From NCBI RefSeq assembly GCF_003097315.1, contig NZ_QDDL01000016.1:18203-82202 (forward strand): a stretch of 64,000 nucleotides of DNA, written 5' to 3'. Positions 33,721 to 42,662 of the stretch are shown one piece after another. A program made the translations under genes and the position numbers. The stretch is from Pelagibaculum spongiae (GTDB lineage: Bacteria; Pseudomonadota; Gammaproteobacteria; Enterobacterales; Pelagibaculaceae). How positions within the stretch are numbered: the first letter of the stretch is position 1; each line of letters starts with the position of its first letter. The notes below the pieces were generated by a model. That model made no database searches. It saw only the letters and a program-made list of their open reading frames with translations, and was not told where the DNA came from.

Positions 33721-35009
33721 ATGCCAGCACCCCGTGCGATCTTGTTTGACCCAAAGTCGAATCCATATGTGCATGCCTGTTCAAGATGCGTTAGGCGAGG
33801 GTGGTTGTGTGGTGAAGATCCGACAATTGTGCCTGAGCTTCGAAAAAATTATGATCATCGTCGCCAATGGATTGTCGACCGAATTGATCGGTTAACTCGG
33901 GCATTTTCGATTGATGTGGCGGCTTATGCCGTGATGAGCAATCATTATCATTTGGTGCTTTATGTCGATGTTGCACGAGCCAATAAATGGAGTGCGCGCC
34001 AGATATTATTGCAATATACCAAAGTGTTCGATGCCGAGCCGTTGGTTAAAAAATACCTCAGCTCACAAAAGCGTCTTTTACTCAGCGAAGCTGAAATTCA
34101 TTATGTTGAAGCCAGAGCTGAAGAATATCGCAAGCGGTTGTATTCGATTAGTTGGTTTATGAAATCGATTAATGAACCACTGGCTCGGTTGGCCAATGCC
34201 GAAGATAATTGCAAAGGGCGTTTTTGGGAAGGCCGCTTTAAAGCTCAGGCGCTGCTCGATGAGCAAGCGTTGCTGACTTGCATGGCTTATGTTGACCTCA
34301 ATCCTTTGCGAGCGGGCATAGCTAAAACACCAGAAACATCGGATTACACGTCCATTCAAGCAAGAGTCGAAACTGAGTTGGCAGAAGTGGATTCTAAATC
34401 AGGCCGTACAAAAAATAATAAAAAAGCGGCTAAAAATCAGCGCCATGGTTATCAGTTTGCTCTGTTGAAACCTTTTTCAGATAGCACTAATTCAAAGAAT
34501 AAAGCCCATAAGTCACATGTAAATAAAAAACCTTTACCATTTTCATTGAATGATTATCTGGAGCTGGTTGATGCTAGTGCCCGAATGGTACGCAGTGATA
34601 AAAAATATCAAATGGATAGCCAGCTGCCACCTATTTTTGACAGACTAAAAATTGATACCACCGCAGTCTGGTGGGCTAAAACCATGAGCGGTCAAAGCAA
34701 AGCGCTTTCGAATGTTCGAGCATTTGCCCATGCGGTTGGTAGTTATTTAAGCCTCAGTGCGTTCAAGGCAAGAGTGAAGCAACAAACACAAGTTTGGCGA
34801 GCAAGCCAACCGCCACCGAAAAACTCCAGCTAATACTGCTAATAAAACCTGTATGTTTAACTTGCCGGGCATGTCCGGTGTTTCTGCTGCTTAGGCTTTT
34901 TAATAACAGCTTAAAAAGAAAAGGTTTAATCAGAATTATCTGTAAATTGTGGTGGTTTTTTTATATAAATAGAATGCCTCTAATTATAAATAGAATTATG
35001 GGTGGCGCT
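33581..35009 (+). mobile_element. RAYT element 2 with 11-bp terminal inverted repeats
   Basis: Left end AGCGCCACCCA (33581-33591) and right end TGGGTGGCGCT (34999-35009) are perfect inverted repeats around one RAYT gene. Same plan as element 1 at 7183 but clearly diverged in sequence. Confidence 0.75.
33721..34833 (+). CDS. REP-associated tyrosine transposase (RAYT), copy 2
   Basis: 370 aa. Same domain order as copy 1: MPAPRAILFDPKSNPYVHAC start, HUH motif SNHYHLVL, RAYT signature GRFWEGRFKAQALL and the catalytic Tyr in CMAYVDLNPLRAG. Copy 1 and copy 2 are similar in the catalytic half and more divergent in the linker about 215-260. An upstream GTG at 33688 has a good GGAG but the conserved start is 33721. 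No frameshifts, so it is potentially functional. Confidence 0.9.
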   Translation: MPAPRAILFDPKSNPYVHACSRCVRRGWLCGEDPTIVPELRKNYDHRRQWIVDRIDRLTRAFSIDVAAYAVMSNHYHLVLYVDVARANKWSARQILLQYTKVFDAEPLVKKYLSSQKRLLLSEAEIHYVEARAEEYRKRLYSISWFMKSINEPLARLANAEDNCKGRFWEGRFKAQALLDEQALLTCMAYVDLNPLRAGIAKTPETSDYTSIQARVETELAEVDSKSGRTKNNKKAAKNQRHGYQFALLKPFSDSTNSKNKAHKSHVNKKPLPFSLNDYLELVDASARMVRSDKKYQMDSQLPPIFDRLKIDTTAVWWAKTMSGQSKALSNVRAFAHAVGSYLSLSAFKARVKQQTQVWRASQPPPKNSS

Positions 35010-35130
35010 GTCATTCTGCTGTCATTCTGGCGTTGTTATTGGTAGTCATTGCGATCTGTAAATTGTGGTGGTTTTTGATATAAATAGAATGTCTCTAATT
35101 ATAAGTAGAATTATGTGTGGCGCTGTTATT
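34938..35130 (+). repeat. Tandem right ends of RAYT element 2
   Basis: Two copies, 34938-35014 and 35054-35130 (period 116 bp), each starting ATCTGTAAATTGTGGTGG and ending in TGGGTGGCGCTG or TGTGTGGCGCTG. A fainter third copy (GATAAGTAAAATTATGGTTG) lies at 35211-35230, next to the DUF3293 gene. Confidence 0.85.
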
Positions 35131-35239
35131 GGTACGCCTACAAACTTTAACGGTTGCAAGAGATTAAATCACTTGCAATCGAAAAAGAAATAGAAGTTTT
35201 TTTACCGACGATAAGTAAAATTATGGTTGGTAGGGTTTA

Positions 35240-35560
35240 TTGGTAGGGTTTATTGTTTGTCAAAAGCAATCGATTAATTGCTGGGCGATTATTACAGCTT
35301 ACAATCCAAAATCTGAGTTGCAGGCAGATGCTGAGAATCAGAGGGCTAACCAGCAGTTGCTGCAAGTGATCACTGATGGTGGCTTTTCAACCTTGCCGGG
35401 CGATGGGGTTCCTGCCAGTGAAAGCTGGAGCACAGAGTTGGGTTACTTTATTTGTAATATTTCTCAATCACGAGCAACTGAACTGGCTAAACAATTTAAA
35501 CAGAATGCAATTATTATTTCGGGAGAGAAAAATCTGGCGAAATTATTATGGATTATTTAA
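35240..35560 (+). CDS. DUF3293 protein, N-terminally shortened (block 2 copy)
   Basis: 106 aa, TTG start. Core of DUF3293 is present: AIITAYNPKSELQADAENQRAN (given short: ITAYNPKSELQ), GDGVPASESWSTELGYF, and AKQFKQNAIIISG. Family members usually have 20-30 more N-terminal residues; here the region just upstream is RAYT right-end debris, so the front was probably cut off. Function of the family is unknown. The stop overlaps the stop of the convergent LysR gene by 15 bp. Confidence 0.65.
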   Translation: MVGFIVCQKQSINCWAIITAYNPKSELQADAENQRANQQLLQVITDGGFSTLPGDGVPASESWSTELGYFICNISQSRATELAKQFKQNAIIISGEKNLAKLLWII

Positions 35561-36472
35561 CAAGCCACTTTCCACCAGGTCGTTAATAACTTCTTCGCAT
35601 TTATATTTCATCATATCTCTCAGCATTCTGACCGCGGGTGTAATGGATTGTCTGCTGGGGCAAATGATCCATAGCTCGGTCACTCTTGGTTGAAACTCTG
35701 GCATTACGTTGACCAGGCGCCCTTCTAATAAATCTGCGGCGACATCAAGGCAGGATTTAACAGCAATTCCTTTGCCAGCTACACACCAGCGACGTACCAG
35801 GTCTCCATCGTTAGAAGCCCGGTTTCCTGTCATTTTAATCTTGTATTCCTTGTCATCTTTATTGAATTTCCAGACATTATTAATAATATCGTGTAGCTGA
35901 TAAAACAAACCATTATGCGAGACCAAATCATGGGGATGTTTTGGCGTGCCATGTTGTTGCAAATATTGCTGTGTGGCGCAGAGAATGCCGGGGACATCGC
36001 AAATTTTAAAACCATAAAGATTGGCATCAGTTGGGGAGCCATACCTTAGCGCGATATCGACTGAGTCTCGATAAAAATCAATATTACTATCGCTGATATG
36101 TGCCCGAAGGCTAAGTGAAGGGTAGTTCTCCATAAACTCATCCAGCCATGGAATGACAAGGTTCCTTCCCAGGTCAGAAGACAAAGCGATTCGAAGCTCT
36201 CCATCCACTATATCCAGATCATCTTTCACATTTTGCTGGGCTTGCTCCAGCATCTGCAGAGCTTGTTCGCAGTTGGGTAGGTAGCGTTCACCGGCACTCG
36301 ATAACCTCAAATGCCGAGTGGTGCGAATAAACAAATCGACCCCAAGGGATTGTTCTACGCGTTTAACCGCCGCACTGGCAGTTGCAGTACGCATATCCAA
36401 ACTGGCTGCTGCTGCGGTAATGCTGCGAAACTCAGCAACTTTCAGTATGACCTGCAGATCTTGTAACAGCAT
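35546..36472 (-). CDS. LysR-family regulator, intact (block 2 copy)
   Basis: 308 aa. HTH at residues about 3-62 (LQVILKVAEFRSITAAAASL, TASAAVKRVEQSLGVDLF), then the effector-binding domain with SDSNIDFYRDSVDIALRYG. It belongs to the AaeR/CrgA-like group. It is divergent from the MDR dehydrogenase across 130 bp, so it likely controls that gene and perhaps the downstream monooxygenase and thioredoxin-like genes. Confidence 0.9.
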   Translation of the reverse strand: MLLQDLQVILKVAEFRSITAAAASLDMRTATASAAVKRVEQSLGVDLFIRTTRHLRLSSAGERYLPNCEQALQMLEQAQQNVKDDLDIVDGELRIALSSDLGRNLVIPWLDEFMENYPSLSLRAHISDSNIDFYRDSVDIALRYGSPTDANLYGFKICDVPGILCATQQYLQQHGTPKHPHDLVSHNGLFYQLHDIINNVWKFNKDDKEYKIKMTGNRASNDGDLVRRWCVAGKGIAVKSCLDVAADLLEGRLVNVMPEFQPRVTELWIICPSRQSITPAVRMLRDMMKYKCEEVINDLVESGLLNNP

Positions 36473-36602
36473 ATTGTCAAAAATTATTTGATAAAGTTTC
36501 TCTAATTATGCTGTTTTTAAGCAAGTAATCAAACGCTATTCTGAGTGCCAGTTATTAAATGCACTGCACCTTTCACTATCAATTAAATATCTGGAGCGTT
36601 TT

Positions 36603-37631
36603 ATGAAAGCAGTAGGTTATTTGAAGTCATTGCCAATTTCTGAGTCGCAATCTCTGATCGATATTGAGCTGGAACAGCCGGTAGCTCAGGGGCGTGACTT
36701 GCTGGTGAAGGTGAAAGCGATTGCGGTCAATCCGGTAGATTACAAAATTCGCCAACGTTTCTCGCCAGAGAATAACCAGCATAAAGTGATTGGTTGGGAT
36801 GCAGTAGGTGAAGTCGTTGCCGTGGGTGATGCTGTGTCGAAGTTTCAACCGGGTGATGCCGTTTATTATGCGGGTGACTTAAATCGGCAGGGCAGCAATG
36901 CACAATATCAGTTAGTCGATGAGCGTATTGTTGGAAATAAACCTAAAAGTATTTCTGCTGCAGAAGCCGCTGCTTTGCCTTTGACTGCAATTACCGCCTG
37001 GGAGCTGTTGTTTGAACATTTGAATCTTAAGCAGCAAGCAACGGGCGCTAAGGCTAAGTCTGAAGAAATCATTCTGGTCATAGGAGCTGCCGGTGGTGTC
37101 GGCTCAATTTTAATTCAATTGGCTAAAGCTATTACTGGCGCAACAATTATTGCAACAGCATCTCGCGAAAGTTCCCGTCAGTGGGTTGAAAAGCTTGGTG
37201 CAGATTATGTGGTTGACCATAGCCAGCCGTTACAGCCGCAAATTGAGGCTTTGAATATTGGCCTGGTTAGCCATATTGCCAGTCTTAATGGTACGGATCA
37301 TTACTTTGATAGTTATCCTGATCTGCTAAAGCCATTTGGAAAAATTGCCATAATTGATGATCCGGAAAAACCGTTAGATGTAATGAAGTTAAAGCTGAAG
37401 AGTTTATCATTTCATATCGAATTTATGTTTGCTCGCTCCATGTTTAATGCAGATGACCTTGACCAGCAAGGGCAGTTGTTAAACCAGCTTTCAGAGCTAG
37501 TGGATTCAGGATTTGTAAAAACTACTATTGCAAAAAATTTTGGAAAAATCAGTGCAGAAAACCTGAAAATAGCGCATGGCGAGTTGGAATCAGGTCAGGC
37601 TATTGGAAAAATGGTTCTGGAAGGTTTTTAA
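36603..37631 (+). CDS. Zinc-type alcohol dehydrogenase family (MDR) oxidoreductase, copy 2
   Basis: 342 aa, close paralogue of 26472-27497 along its full length. GroES-like domain with AIAVNPVDYKIRQ and GWDAVGEVV, cofactor motif VIGAAGGVGSILIQLAK. NADPH-dependent quinone or enone reduction is the likely activity. It starts 6 bp after GGAG (ctGGAGcgtttt). First gene of a probable three-gene unit with 37669 and 38040, divergent from its LysR regulator. Confidence 0.9.
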   Translation: MKAVGYLKSLPISESQSLIDIELEQPVAQGRDLLVKVKAIAVNPVDYKIRQRFSPENNQHKVIGWDAVGEVVAVGDAVSKFQPGDAVYYAGDLNRQGSNAQYQLVDERIVGNKPKSISAAEAAALPLTAITAWELLFEHLNLKQQATGAKAKSEEIILVIGAAGGVGSILIQLAKAITGATIIATASRESSRQWVEKLGADYVVDHSQPLQPQIEALNIGLVSHIASLNGTDHYFDSYPDLLKPFGKIAIIDDPEKPLDVMKLKLKSLSFHIEFMFARSMFNADDLDQQGQLLNQLSELVDSGFVKTTIAKNFGKISAENLKIAHGELESGQAIGKMVLEGF

Positions 37632-37668
37632 AAATTAATTTGTTATAAAAATATTGTGGGGTTTTTAA

Positions 37669-37959
37669 ATGGCTAGGTTAACTATTGTTGCTAATATTAC
37701 TGCCAAATCAGATAAGGTTGAGCTGGTTAAAAAAGAACTGGAAAAATTGATTGATATTACCCGGCAAGAAGAAGGTTGTATCAATTACGATTTACACCAG
37801 GATAATCAAAACCCAGCTCACTTTATGTTTTATGAAAACTGGCAGTCTCGTGAGTTATGGCAAATTCATATGAGCAACCAGCATCTACAGGATTACCTGG
37901 TTGCTACCGATGGAGCAGTAGAAAACTTTACGATCAATGAAATGACAAATATTGGCTAG
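37669..37959 (+). CDS. Antibiotic biosynthesis monooxygenase (ABM/YgiN-like)
   Basis: 96 aa ferredoxin-like dimeric fold. Motifs typical of ABM proteins: VELVKKELEKLIDITRQEEGC, NYDLHQDNQNPAHFMFYENW and the His in WQIHMSNQHLQDYL. Such enzymes oxidise quinols without cofactor. It lies 37 bp after the MDR gene and has no counterpart in block 1, so the two blocks differ here. A quinone-redox role with the dehydrogenase is plausible. Confidence 0.88.
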   Translation: MARLTIVANITAKSDKVELVKKELEKLIDITRQEEGCINYDLHQDNQNPAHFMFYENWQSRELWQIHMSNQHLQDYLVATDGAVENFTINEMTNIG

Positions 37960-38039
37960 ACTTGCTTGCAAGCCTCTCGCCTCCGGTGGATTTGGTAAAA
38001 TGAATTTTTTATCAAACCTGCGCTAATCAGGAATAGATC

Positions 38040-38585
38040 ATGCTTTTAGATACGCCATTGTGTGAATTCGGCTGGAAAGCCCCGGATTTTACCTTGCAAG
38101 ATCCAGCCGGAAACTCATATACCTTAAGTGAACAATTAGGTGATAAGGGTTTGCTGGTTATGTTTATTTGTAATCATTGCCCTTATGTTCAGCAAATAGC
38201 AGCCCAGTTAGCAAAAGATACCAGCCTGTTAATGGATGAAGGTGTCAAGGTGCTAGCGGTAATGTCGAACGATTATCAAATGTTCGAAGAAGATTCACCG
38301 GTAAATATGAAACGCTTTGCCCGGAAATATGGTTTCGCTTTTCCCTATCTGGTGGATGAAAATCAGCAGGTAGGCCAGCAATATGATGCAGTGTGTACTC
38401 CGGATTTCTTTGGCTTTAATGCACAAGGTGCATTGCAATATCGAGGTCGCTTTGATAATCAGGGGATGTCGGGTTCTGATACTCGAGTGCCAGAGCTATT
38501 AAATGCCATGCGCCAGATTGCTGAAACCGGGCAAGGTCCGAAACAGCAGTCACCCAGCATGGGCTGTTCGATTAAATGGCGCTAA
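38040..38585 (+). CDS. Thioredoxin/AhpC-TSA-like protein (block 2, intact)
   Basis: 181 aa. Peroxiredoxin/TlpA-like fold: GWKAPDFTLQDPAGNSYTL, redox motif CNHCPYV (about 46-52), then DYQMFEEDSPVNMKRFA and TPDFFGFNAQG. No signal peptide, so cytoplasmic. Members are annotated as thioredoxin-family proteins of unknown substrate. It ends 6 bp from the convergent modC. Confidence 0.85.
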   Translation: MLLDTPLCEFGWKAPDFTLQDPAGNSYTLSEQLGDKGLLVMFICNHCPYVQQIAAQLAKDTSLLMDEGVKVLAVMSNDYQMFEEDSPVNMKRFARKYGFAFPYLVDENQQVGQQYDAVCTPDFFGFNAQGALQYRGRFDNQGMSGSDTRVPELLNAMRQIAETGQGPKQQSPSMGCSIKWR

Positions 38586-38591
38586 ACAAGA

Positions 38592-39692
38592 TTATCCGCA
38601 CAGAGCCATGGCTTTTATCTGTGCAAATACTTGCATCCCCGGTGTGAGTGCCAGGCGGCTGCAGGAATAATCTGAGATCTTGGCGTTGATTAAAGCATCG
38701 CCTACCTGCAATTGAACCAGCCGTTGTCCGGGTAAACTCTGCTCTAACTGACCGTTAGAAATATCGGTAATGGTAGCCGGTAATATATTTAAAATACTGC
38801 TCAGCTGCGGGCAATCCAGATTAATACTAATATCCCTGGCCTGTACTCTTAACCTGACGTTTGAGCCTGCTGCTGCATCGATCATTGGAATGCGTAATCG
38901 TTGTTGACCGAATTCAAGTTCAGTTAAATGATGAGCCGGTTGATGAGAAATCACCTTACATTGCAATACGCTAAAAGCATCTTCCCGCTGGGCGATTAAA
39001 GTATCATTTCGGGCTAGCATTTCAGCCAGTGGGCCGACGGCGGTGACTTTACCTGATTCCATTAAAATTAACTGATCGGCTAATCGAGCGACTTCTTCCG
39101 GGCTGTGGCTGACATAGAAAACTGGTATGTCTAATTGCTGGTGCAGTTGCTCAAGAAAGGGCAGCAGTTCAGACTTACTTTTAAGATCCAATGCCGATAG
39201 CGGCTCGTCCATTAATAGTAATTCTGGTTGAGTCAATAATGCTCTGGCAATTGCGACTCGCTGACGTTCTCCGCCAGAGAGTGACGCTGGCAATCGATCA
39301 ATTAAATGCTCAATACCGGTTAATTGAATAATTTTCGATAGTTCTAATTGTGGTTTGTTGCTTTTTTGTCGCTGCCGATTGTTAATTCTTTTTAATGGAT
39401 ATTTTAGGTTTTCAATTACTGACAAATGCGGGAATAGACTGGCTTCTTGAAATACATAGCCGATAGGGCGCTGCCAAGTTGGAAGGCTTGATTGTTCAGT
39501 TTGCCAATGGTTATCGCCGATCGAAAGCGTGCCGCTGGCGTTATCTTCCAGCCCAGCCAAAATTCTTAGTAAGGTAGTTTTCCCACAACCCGATGGGCCG
39601 AATATTGCGGTAATGCCTTTGGCAGGAACGCTGAATTTGGCACTGAGTTGAAAGTCGCCACGCTGTATTTTTAAATCGGCTTTAATCTGCAT
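38592..39692 (-). CDS. modC: Molybdate ABC transporter ATP-binding protein
   Basis: 366 aa. ATPase domain with Walker A GPSGCGKTTL, signature LSGGERQRVAIAR and Walker B LLMDEPLSALD. The C-terminal about 75 residues form the MOP/TOBE domain (LPATITDISNGQLEQ, GDALINAKISDYSCSRLAL) that binds oxyanion. It powers molybdate uptake with ModA and ModB, encoded upstream with gaps of 22-23 bp. Last gene of modABC. Confidence 0.95.
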   Translation of the reverse strand: MQIKADLKIQRGDFQLSAKFSVPAKGITAIFGPSGCGKTTLLRILAGLEDNASGTLSIGDNHWQTEQSSLPTWQRPIGYVFQEASLFPHLSVIENLKYPLKRINNRQRQKSNKPQLELSKIIQLTGIEHLIDRLPASLSGGERQRVAIARALLTQPELLLMDEPLSALDLKSKSELLPFLEQLHQQLDIPVFYVSHSPEEVARLADQLILMESGKVTAVGPLAEMLARNDTLIAQREDAFSVLQCKVISHQPAHHLTELEFGQQRLRIPMIDAAAGSNVRLRVQARDISINLDCPQLSSILNILPATITDISNGQLEQSLPGQRLVQLQVGDALINAKISDYSCSRLALTPGMQVFAQIKAMALCG

Positions 39693-39714
39693 TATTTAGA
39701 AAAGGCCCTGAAAA

Positions 39715-40413
39715 CTAATGTTTGGTATTCATTACTGAGAAACGACGATTTAAACCGTAAACCGAAAGCAACATTAATAGCGATAAAATTAATAATCCGC
39801 CAGATAATAAATGGGCTTGGGTGTATTCCAGTGATTCAACATGGTCATAAATGGCGATGGATAAAACTTGAGTTTCGCCAGGAATATTGCCGCCAATCAT
39901 TAACACTACGCCAAATTCTCCCAAGGTGTGGGCAAAACCCAAAACCGCTGCGGTTAAATAACCGCTTCTGGCCATTGGGAAAATCACCGAGAAAAAACGG
40001 TCAATAGGAGATGCGCCTAATGTGGCAGCAACTTCTAATGGTCGATCGCCCAAATTAGTAAAAGCATTTTGTAATGGCTGAACCACAAATGGCATTGAAT
40101 AAAACACCGAGCCAATTAACAAACCAGTAAAGCTAAATGCCAGGCTACCGGCACCAAAAAACTGACTTAATTGACCAAGCGGGCCGTTGGGGCCGAGTGC
40201 AATTAATAAATAAAAGCCCAGTACAGTAGGCGGCAACACTAGCGGCAACGCGATAATCGCTTCTAGTAAAGGCTTAAAACGCCAGCGGCTTTGGCTAAGC
40301 CACCATGCAAGCGGGGTGCACAGTATTAATAATGTCAGAGTAGTTAGCCCTGCCAGTTTTAATGTGATCCATAATGCGCTGAGATCATCCGGTGATAGCA
40401 TGAAACGTTCCAA
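39715..40413 (-). CDS. modB: Molybdate ABC transporter permease
   Basis: 232 aa with five to six membrane helices and the permease EAA-type loop (EVAATLGASPIDRFFSVIFP). Starts MERFMLSPDDLSALWITLKL. Standard for ModB. Middle gene of the mod operon. Confidence 0.95.
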   Translation of the reverse strand: MERFMLSPDDLSALWITLKLAGLTTLTLLILCTPLAWWLSQSRWRFKPLLEAIIALPLVLPPTVLGFYLLIALGPNGPLGQLSQFFGAGSLAFSFTGLLIGSVFYSMPFVVQPLQNAFTNLGDRPLEVAATLGASPIDRFFSVIFPMARSGYLTAAVLGFAHTLGEFGVVLMIGGNIPGETQVLSIAIYDHVESLEYTQAHLLSGGLLILSLLMLLSVYGLNRRFSVMNTKH

Positions 40414-40436
40414 TAAATTAATAGCAATTGCCGATG

Positions 40437-41249
40437 TTACTCGGTGCTATATCCATAACGATGAATAATTTGTCTGGCAGGTGCTGATTTAAACCATGTT
40501 AGAAAATCCTGCGCCAGTGGACTGTCTTTTAATAATACAGCTTGTTGTTTGATCGGCGAGTAATCTTGTTCTGGAATCGGCCAGTAGTTGGCTGACATAG
40601 TGTTGTTTAAAATCATTTGCGAGATCACTTGTGACAATGCCACTAGCCCTAGCTGTGCATTACCACTTTTCACAAACTGATAGGTTTGGCCGATATTTTC
40701 GCCACGGACCATTTGGCTACGGAGCTTTTGCGCTCGATGGGTTTTCTGTAAATATTGCCAAGCCGCTTTACCATAGGGTGCTAATTTTGGATTGGCGATT
40801 GCTAAGTACTGAAAATCTTGTCCGTCTAGCACCTGACCATTTTCAAGTTTGTAATCGGCGCTGGGGCTCCACAACACCAATTTTCCGACTGCGTAGGTAA
40901 AACGCGATCCTGCAACAATTAGCTGTTTTTTTTCTAGCAGCTCTGGTCGGCGAGCGTCGGCAGCAAAAAATAAATCAAACGGAGCGCCATGGCTGATTTG
41001 AGCGAAGTGCTTACCCGTCGAACCGGGGATCACTTTTATTTTGTGACCGGTCTTGGCTTCAAACTGATCGGCTATTTCAGCCAGTGTGGTTTGAAAGTTA
41101 CTGGCGACTGCAATCGATAATGTATCGGCAGTGGCAGCCGTTGTTATGAATGAACTTGCGAGTAACAGTCCGCTGAACATTGTTTGCCAGAAGAACCTTA
41201 TTGATAGCGATGGTTTGCTTGCTGCTTGCCTGAAGAAGGCCATTGTCAC
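40437..41249 (-). CDS. modA: Periplasmic molybdate-binding protein
   Basis: 270 aa. A long signal peptide (hydrophobic core about 22-38, cleavage near TAATA) precedes the mature start DTLSIAVASNFQTTL. Oxyanion-binding regions GSTGKHFAQI and the conserved VRGENIGQTYQFV are present. First gene of modABC. No clear ModE box was seen; the upstream DNA holds a structured intergenic repeat. Confidence 0.93.
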   Translation of the reverse strand: MTMAFFRQAASKPSLSIRFFWQTMFSGLLLASSFITTAATADTLSIAVASNFQTTLAEIADQFEAKTGHKIKVIPGSTGKHFAQISHGAPFDLFFAADARRPELLEKKQLIVAGSRFTYAVGKLVLWSPSADYKLENGQVLDGQDFQYLAIANPKLAPYGKAAWQYLQKTHRAQKLRSQMVRGENIGQTYQFVKSGNAQLGLVALSQVISQMILNNTMSANYWPIPEQDYSPIKQQAVLLKDSPLAQDFLTWFKSAPARQIIHRYGYSTE

Positions 41250-41277
41250 CCCACTGAATGAACCACTTGCCGTTGGT

Positions 41278-41430
41278 TACTGACTATACCCATCGTACTT
41301 GAAAACGCTCGGGCGTTGGCTGCTTTCGTTCACCCTAATCACTTACAACCGTAAGCTCATGGGGCTTCGCTCACTTGCCATCTACTAGCATCGCCAATTA
41401 CTTTTGGAATATATCGTCTGTTTGATAACG
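41278..41430. repeat. Structured intergenic repeat (ERIC-like in style)
   Basis: About 150 bp running from CTATACCCATCGTACTTG to TTTTGGAATATA between divergent modA and bioD. Contains nested stems (AACGCTCGGGCGTT; CTTACAACCGTAAG) and the phrases CGTTCACCCTAATC and GCTTCGCTCACTTGCC, familiar from dispersed intergenic repeats in marine gammaproteobacteria. Only one copy is in this window, so repeat status is from memory. Confidence 0.5.
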
Positions 41431-41614
41431 ATTCTATGTTAACAGTCTGAGGCTGATTAGTTGGTAAGCTAAATTTTGAGGTGGATCAATGGTCTGACCG
41501 GTTTGGTTGGATTTTCCGCATTCAATACGGGGTTATTGTCACTTTAGACAGAAACCAATTGAGGTCTCGCTGGCTAAGGGTAAAATCCGTTACAAATTCT
41601 TTAAGTTGTTTCTG

Positions 41615-42277
41615 ATGCAAGGTCTATTTATTACAGGCACCGATACCGGTGTCGGCAAAACGCTGGTGAGCTGTAGCTTGCTGGAGTATTTCAATCAGCG
41701 TGGCCACTCTACGTTAGGGCTTAAGCCAGTAGCTGCCGGTTGTGATTCAACTGCACAGGGACTGCGCAATGAAGATGCCGTGGCGATGATGCAATCATCT
41801 TCGGTCAAATTACCCTATGCCGATATTAATCCTTATGCATTTGAACCGGCGATTGCACCGCATTTAGCGGCCGAAGATGCTGGCGTTTGCTTGGATGCCG
41901 AGGTTTTATCCCAATATTGCCATTCGATGGAGTCGCGAGCCGATAAGTTAATTATCGAAGGTGCTGGTGGTTGGAAGGTGCCGCTCAATACCCATGAAGG
42001 TTTTGATAATTTAGCCCGCAAGCTGGAAATTTCTGTAGTGCTGGTGGTCGGCATCAAGCTGGGTTGTATTAATCATGCCTTGTTAACGGTGGAAGCTATT
42101 AGTTTTAGCGGATTAAAACTGGAAGGCTGGGTGGCTAATTGTTGTGACCCGGATGCTGAACGAGTCGCTGAAAATATTTTGACCCTAGAGCAGAAAATTG
42201 CAGAACCAAAATTGGCGACTTTGCCATTTTGTGAGACACCTCTGCCTAAGGAGATGGTCCAGTATTTTTGCTTGTGA
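41615..42277 (+). CDS. bioD: Dethiobiotin synthetase
   Basis: 220 aa from ATG at 41615 (MQGLFITGTDTGVGKT). P-loop GTDTGVGKT, the substrate lysine in LKPVAAG, and IIEGAGGWKVPL are diagnostic. It carboxylates 7,8-diaminopelargonate and closes the ureido ring of biotin using ATP. The frame extends upstream to 41507 but lacks family similarity there. The other bio genes are absent from the window. Confidence 0.95.
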   Translation: MQGLFITGTDTGVGKTLVSCSLLEYFNQRGHSTLGLKPVAAGCDSTAQGLRNEDAVAMMQSSSVKLPYADINPYAFEPAIAPHLAAEDAGVCLDAEVLSQYCHSMESRADKLIIEGAGGWKVPLNTHEGFDNLARKLEISVVLVVGIKLGCINHALLTVEAISFSGLKLEGWVANCCDPDAERVAENILTLEQKIAEPKLATLPFCETPLPKEMVQYFCL

Positions 42278-42662
42278 TGCTGCTAACACATGGTTTGGCA
42301 ATGGATTGCTATTCTGTGACGAGTGATTGGGCAACCGCAGTAAAAACAGTCGGTTAAATGATTGAATGGCGTTGTAAAAATTCAGGTCAATAATAAACTT
42401 GCAGATTTTTTAATAGTCAGTGTTCAAGCAAGTGCTTCGGTAGCTTGCCGGTAAAATCCACGAAAAAAACAAGTTCTGCCGCTAACCGCGGCCAGTGGAT
42501 AAAAGTCGTCGTAACGAAATAAAGCGATTGAACACTGATTCCCAATCTTCGGATCAGTAGTTTGAACCAGAAGCCGGTGCTTTTGGTTCAATATCCAAAA
42601 CGCCAGGTTATTTACTTTATGTACATGCCTGATGAATTGACCCCGGTGAAAGGGAGTTCACC
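42278..42662. other. Gene-free gap
   Basis: No gene, repeat or clear terminator recognised; presumably contains the promoter of the 42663 gene. Confidence 0.4.

Noticed and set aside
24224..38585. Prophage or integrative element spanning the accessory block
   Set aside because: No integrase, phage structural or conjugation genes, and no att repeats at the ends; duplication plus IS/RAYT activity explains it.
41400..41460. ModE box upstream of modA
   Set aside because: ATAACGAT and ATATATCG occur but do not form the required dyad spacing.
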